A stretch of DNA of 64,000 bases from Pseudobacteriovorax antillogorgiicola (lineage in GTDB: Bacteria > Bdellovibrionota_B > Oligoflexia > Oligoflexales > Oligoflexaceae): NCBI RefSeq assembly GCF_900177345.1, contig NZ_FWZT01000020.1:94845-158844 (forward strand), written 5' to 3'. A program made the position numbers and the translations under genes. Positions 63,098-64,000 of the stretch are shown piece by piece. Each line of letters opens with the position of its first letter. Within the stretch, counting starts at the first letter, position 1. The notes under the pieces were generated by a model, which ran no database searches, was not told the origin of the DNA, and saw nothing but the letters and a program-made list of their open reading frames with translations.

Positions 63098-63397
63098 TTC
63101 GCTGTAAATTGCCTTGGCAGTTGGATAATGATAGAATAATCAGTGAGATAGCTCTCTTCTGCAGAAGAAGATAGAAATACTATTAGGCGAGGGTGATGAT
63201 CTGATGCCTATGAGCCTTCATGAAGGCTCTCGATGAATCGATATGGTTCCGATTAGAAGACCCATCTGGCAAAAGGGAAGCTGGCTTTACTCGCTAAAAA
63301 ACGTTACCGACGAGACTTAGCGTATAATCTTGGCGAGCAACCAGACTCTAAAAACGTTCGAATCGAGCCTTGTAGAAAACAAAGCAGGCCACTGATT
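63098..63397. other. Intergenic region with a perfect palindrome
   Basis: 300 bases between two damaged genes. It contains an 18-bp perfect palindrome, GAGCCTTCATGAAGGCTC (63212-63229), of unknown role. No ORF over 60 codons looks native. It may be debris from earlier insertions. Confidence 0.4.
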
Positions 63398-63647
63398 CTA
63401 ATTGCCATTCTCTAGGTCTTCGATGGCTTGATTGATCCAGGATTCTTGCGATTTCGCATTGATATTTAGGCCCGGCCCACATCCTTCCGACTCTATGCTG
63501 AAATCAATCCCACTATTTACACCTACGACTCTCAAACCATCGCTGTTCTTAATAAACGAAGGGCCTCCAGAATCACCAAAGCAAATCCCTTTCGAGGGAT
63601 TAGCCGAGGATTTAAACTCCTTATTGCGCACATCACGAACCGGAATA
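63398..63647 (-). pseudogene. 3' fragment of a trypsin-like serine protease gene
   Basis: The frame reads HIPVRDV...KGICFGDSGGPSF...VVGVNSGI and ends IEDLENGN at 63398. GDSGGP is the trypsin (S1) active-site Ser region, followed by the usual beta-strand and Cys. The catalytic His and Asp regions are missing: the frame meets the insertion-sequence end near 63648. GTG 63631 could start a 77-residue product but without activity. The gene was most likely cut by the IS3-family element. Confidence 0.8.
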
Positions 63648-64000
63648 TGTCAGGGTGTTTGAGACAATTAGGGTGAAAGTTTAGTATAACAATCACCCCA
63701 AAACGGGTATAGACTTCCTTACCACCGGTACATTTATACCCACAGAATCAGCGGGTACTGGCAGTCTAGGTCCGGACTTTGGAAACCTTTCTGGATAGGC
63801 TTCAAAAGCTTGCTTGAGAACCGCAGCTCTCTTCTTAGCTACAGACTTATCTTTACCTTGATGAACAGTTTCAGGCGTCATCAAGCCAAGATTTATGTGT
63901 CGATGCTCAGTGTTGTACCAACCAAAAAACTTTTGCAAGCATTCACTAGCATCTTCTGGGCTCTCATACCAAGCTTTGAAGTAGCGATGGTATTTGAGTG
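63648..64000 (-). mobile_element. IS3-family insertion sequence, left end in this orientation
   Basis: Starts at about 63648 (TGTCAGGGTGTTTGAGAC, a TG-terminal sequence in keeping with IS3-family ends) directly next to the broken protease gene, and continues past the right edge. It contains the C-terminal transposase part. The other inverted repeat and the target duplication lie outside the window, so the exact end is uncertain. Confidence 0.7.
63693..64000 (-). CDS. IS3-family transposase (OrfB), C-terminal part
   Basis: The frame is open to the window edge. LKYHRYFKAWYESPEDASEC leads to KFFGWYNTEHRHINLGLMTPETVH, the rve_3 C-terminal block of IS3-family OrfB/DDE integrases (the FxxWYNxxRxHxxLxxxTP pattern). 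The last ~45 residues (AFEAYPERFPKSGPRLPVPADSVGIN) are the common C-terminal extension. The DDE core is upstream, beyond the edge. Confidence 0.92.
   Translation of the reverse strand, partial: LKYHRYFKAWYESPEDASECLQKFFGWYNTEHRHINLGLMTPETVHQGKDKSVAKKRAAVLKQAFEAYPERFPKSGPRLPVPADSVGINVPVVRKSIPVLG

Noticed and set aside
1..64000. tRNA, rRNA and CRISPR loci
   Set aside because: I saw no tRNA-like cloverleaf, no rRNA sequence and no regularly spaced direct repeats, though without a scan tool a single tRNA could be missed.

Overview
The window looks like chromosomal DNA of a Gram-negative bacterium of moderate G+C content, most likely a free-living relative of Bdellovibrionota/Oligoflexia (a Pseudobacteriovorax-like organism). 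This is inference, not proof. It rests on the very high share of lipoproteins and secreted proteins with no close textbook homologue, the many complex sensor kinases (7TMR-DISM, HPt plus CheA-type ATPase, hybrid), two TonB-dependent receptors, a DUF4360-type secreted protein, RNase HI with a C-terminal viroplasmin-like domain, and several haem-c (CxxCH) lipoproteins. I see no rRNA, tRNA or CRISPR array.

Layout. 1-5578 (minus): the N-terminal ~1859 residues of a giant Ser/Thr kinase / AAA ATPase / GAF / HPt / CheA-type ATPase protein that runs off the left edge. 5921-11250 (plus): aldehyde dehydrogenase, a GNAT acetyltransferase bounded by two 122-bp imperfect palindromes, an AraC/GyrI-like regulator, an amidase and a decayed gene. 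11247-15562: a probable metal-related locus (thioredoxin-like protein and two-domain lipoprotein on minus; His-rich secreted protein and TonB receptor on plus) around a double palindrome. 15585-17128: two pseudogenes. 17205-25595: astacin-like metalloprotease, MDR oxidoreductase, ohr-ohrR with operator, single receiver, glutathione peroxidase, radD, and a CheC-like/hybrid kinase pair. 25670-34406 (minus): Cys-rich secreted protein, periplasmic binding protein, TonB receptor, 7TMR-DISM kinase, DUF4360 protein, discoidin-like lipoprotein. 34751-37279: a prepilin-like protein ending in a Hint domain, and its partner. 37385-44000: RNase HI, PhnA/YjdM, response regulator, PilZ protein, two CxxCH proteins, an Fn3 lipoprotein and an LPMO-like protein. 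44385-52290: a second HPt/CheA-type kinase, small outer-membrane protein, c-type cytochrome lipoprotein, receiver, and a second large CxxCH protein. 52291-60986: hot-dog protein, dienelactone hydrolase, YdeP-type molybdo-oxidoreductase with FdhD, fumarase C, nitroreductase. 61129-64000: a RES/Xre toxin-antitoxin pair followed by a scarred region (DKNYW-repeat remnant, truncated trypsin-like protease, IS3-family transposase at the right edge).

How the genes work together. Three themes recur. First, signal transduction: one transmitter module (PAS-like, HPt, CheA-type ATPase, no visible CheW domain) is attached to three different sensors, one of them a pseudogene. Second, envelope and secreted functions: metal or nutrient uptake, peptidase, LPMO-like enzyme, haem-c proteins. 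Third, redox and peroxide defence: ohr/ohrR, GPx, MDR oxidoreductase, nitroreductase, YdeP/FdhD. Five decayed or truncated genes and one insertion sequence mark 10.8-17.1 kb and 62.7-64 kb as unstable.

All translations and domain calls were read by eye from the sequence; no database search was run.
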